From the NCBI GenBank assembly GCA_028688175.1, contig JAQTYS010000056.1, forward strand, positions 1 to 12,977: a DNA stretch of 12,977 nt, in the 5' to 3' direction. The notes under the pieces are model-generated. The model was not told the origin of the DNA. It ran no database searches and was given only the letters and a program-made list of their open reading frames with translations. Each line of letters begins with the position of its first letter. The first letter of the stretch is position 1. Both the position numbers and the translations under genes were made by a program. This document shows positions 12,891-12,977 of the stretch, in pieces. This stretch comes from Methanothrix sp. (GTDB lineage: Archaea > Halobacteriota > Methanosarcinia > Methanotrichales > Methanotrichaceae).

Positions 12891-12954
12891 TTGATTTATC
12901 CGAAGTAATACCCCGCAGCAGAGCTGCAGGGTATTACTTTTTGGGATAAATCAA
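12891..12954. repeat. Stem-loop C: 64-base near-perfect palindrome
   Basis: Three nested stems are seen. TTGATTTATCC (12891-12901) pairs with GGATAAATCAA (12944-12954), AAGTAATACCC (12903-12913) with GGGTATTACTT (12929-12939), and GCAGC (12915-12919) with GCTGC (12923-12927), around loop AGA. That is 27 base pairs in 64 bases, with small asymmetric internal loops. It could be a REP/MITE-type element, an IS end or a strong RNA hairpin. The T5 run at 12938-12942 is inside the stem, so a classic terminator is unlikely. Confidence 0.7.
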
Positions 12955-12977
12955 ATTATCAGGCTCTTCAGCCCCCA

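Larger units (their letters stand above)
12411..12977. other. Gene-free region rich in stem-loops at the right edge
   Basis: About 570 bases with no supported gene. After a T7 run at 12595-12601 there are three strong stem-loops (12633-12695, 12817-12870, 12891-12954). The first two share a CCCCA-CC-AAG / GGGGTAT core, and the last bases of the window (TTCAGCCCCCA) look like the start of another copy. No transposase remnant is visible. The content fits debris or non-autonomous copies of IS200/IS605-type elements, or structured RNA. Confidence 0.6.

Noticed and set aside
12411..12977. tRNA gene or CRISPR array in the right-hand gene-free region
   Set aside because: There is no T-arm GGTTCRANYCC motif or cloverleaf, and no regularly spaced identical repeats; the stem-loops differ in sequence and spacing.

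Overview
The window looks like chromosomal DNA of a methanogenic euryarchaeon, most likely of the Methanothrix (Methanosaeta) type. The support is an F420-dependent NADP reductase, a split archaeal glutamate synthase, a methanogen-style FdhA, TATA-box promoters, T-run terminators, and AT-rich intergenic DNA around coding DNA of medium GC. The lineage is inference; no rRNA or tRNA gene is present to confirm it.

Layout. (1) Bases 1-4406, + strand: a tight five-gene operon. It holds the 3' part of an FMN/Fe-S glutamate synthase subunit, a separate GXGXG subunit, an FdhA-like molybdopterin (Mo/W) oxidoreductase, and two polyferredoxin-like Fe-S proteins. (2) 4431-5087, - strand: npdG (F420H2:NADP+ oxidoreductase), convergent with that operon. 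(3) 5302-5553, +: a small hypothetical protein. (4) 5702-6949, -: glutamate dehydrogenase. (5) 7349-8956, -: a second glutamate-synthase FMN-domain protein, with an N-terminal four-cysteine cluster and without the usual [3Fe-4S] loop. (6) 9363-11026, +: hisH-hisF-feoA-like cluster behind a long, repeat-rich upstream region. (7) 11055-11432, -: a winged-helix regulator. (8) 11862-12410, +: an unrecognised 182-aa protein built from two similar halves. (9) 12411-12977: gene-free, with three strong stem-loops. Two of them share a core that resembles the hairpins found at IS200/IS605-type ends.

The common theme of 1-9968 is nitrogen entry through glutamate and glutamine: split glutamate synthase, glutamate dehydrogenase, a GltB2 paralog, and the HisH glutaminase. 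Redox genes sit among them that could feed electrons from formate, ferredoxin or F420H2. The most interesting leads are the FdhA/ferredoxin-coupled glutamate synthase operon, the 54-bp-period repeat upstream of hisH, the two-repeat 182-aa protein, and the cluster of stem-loops at the right edge.
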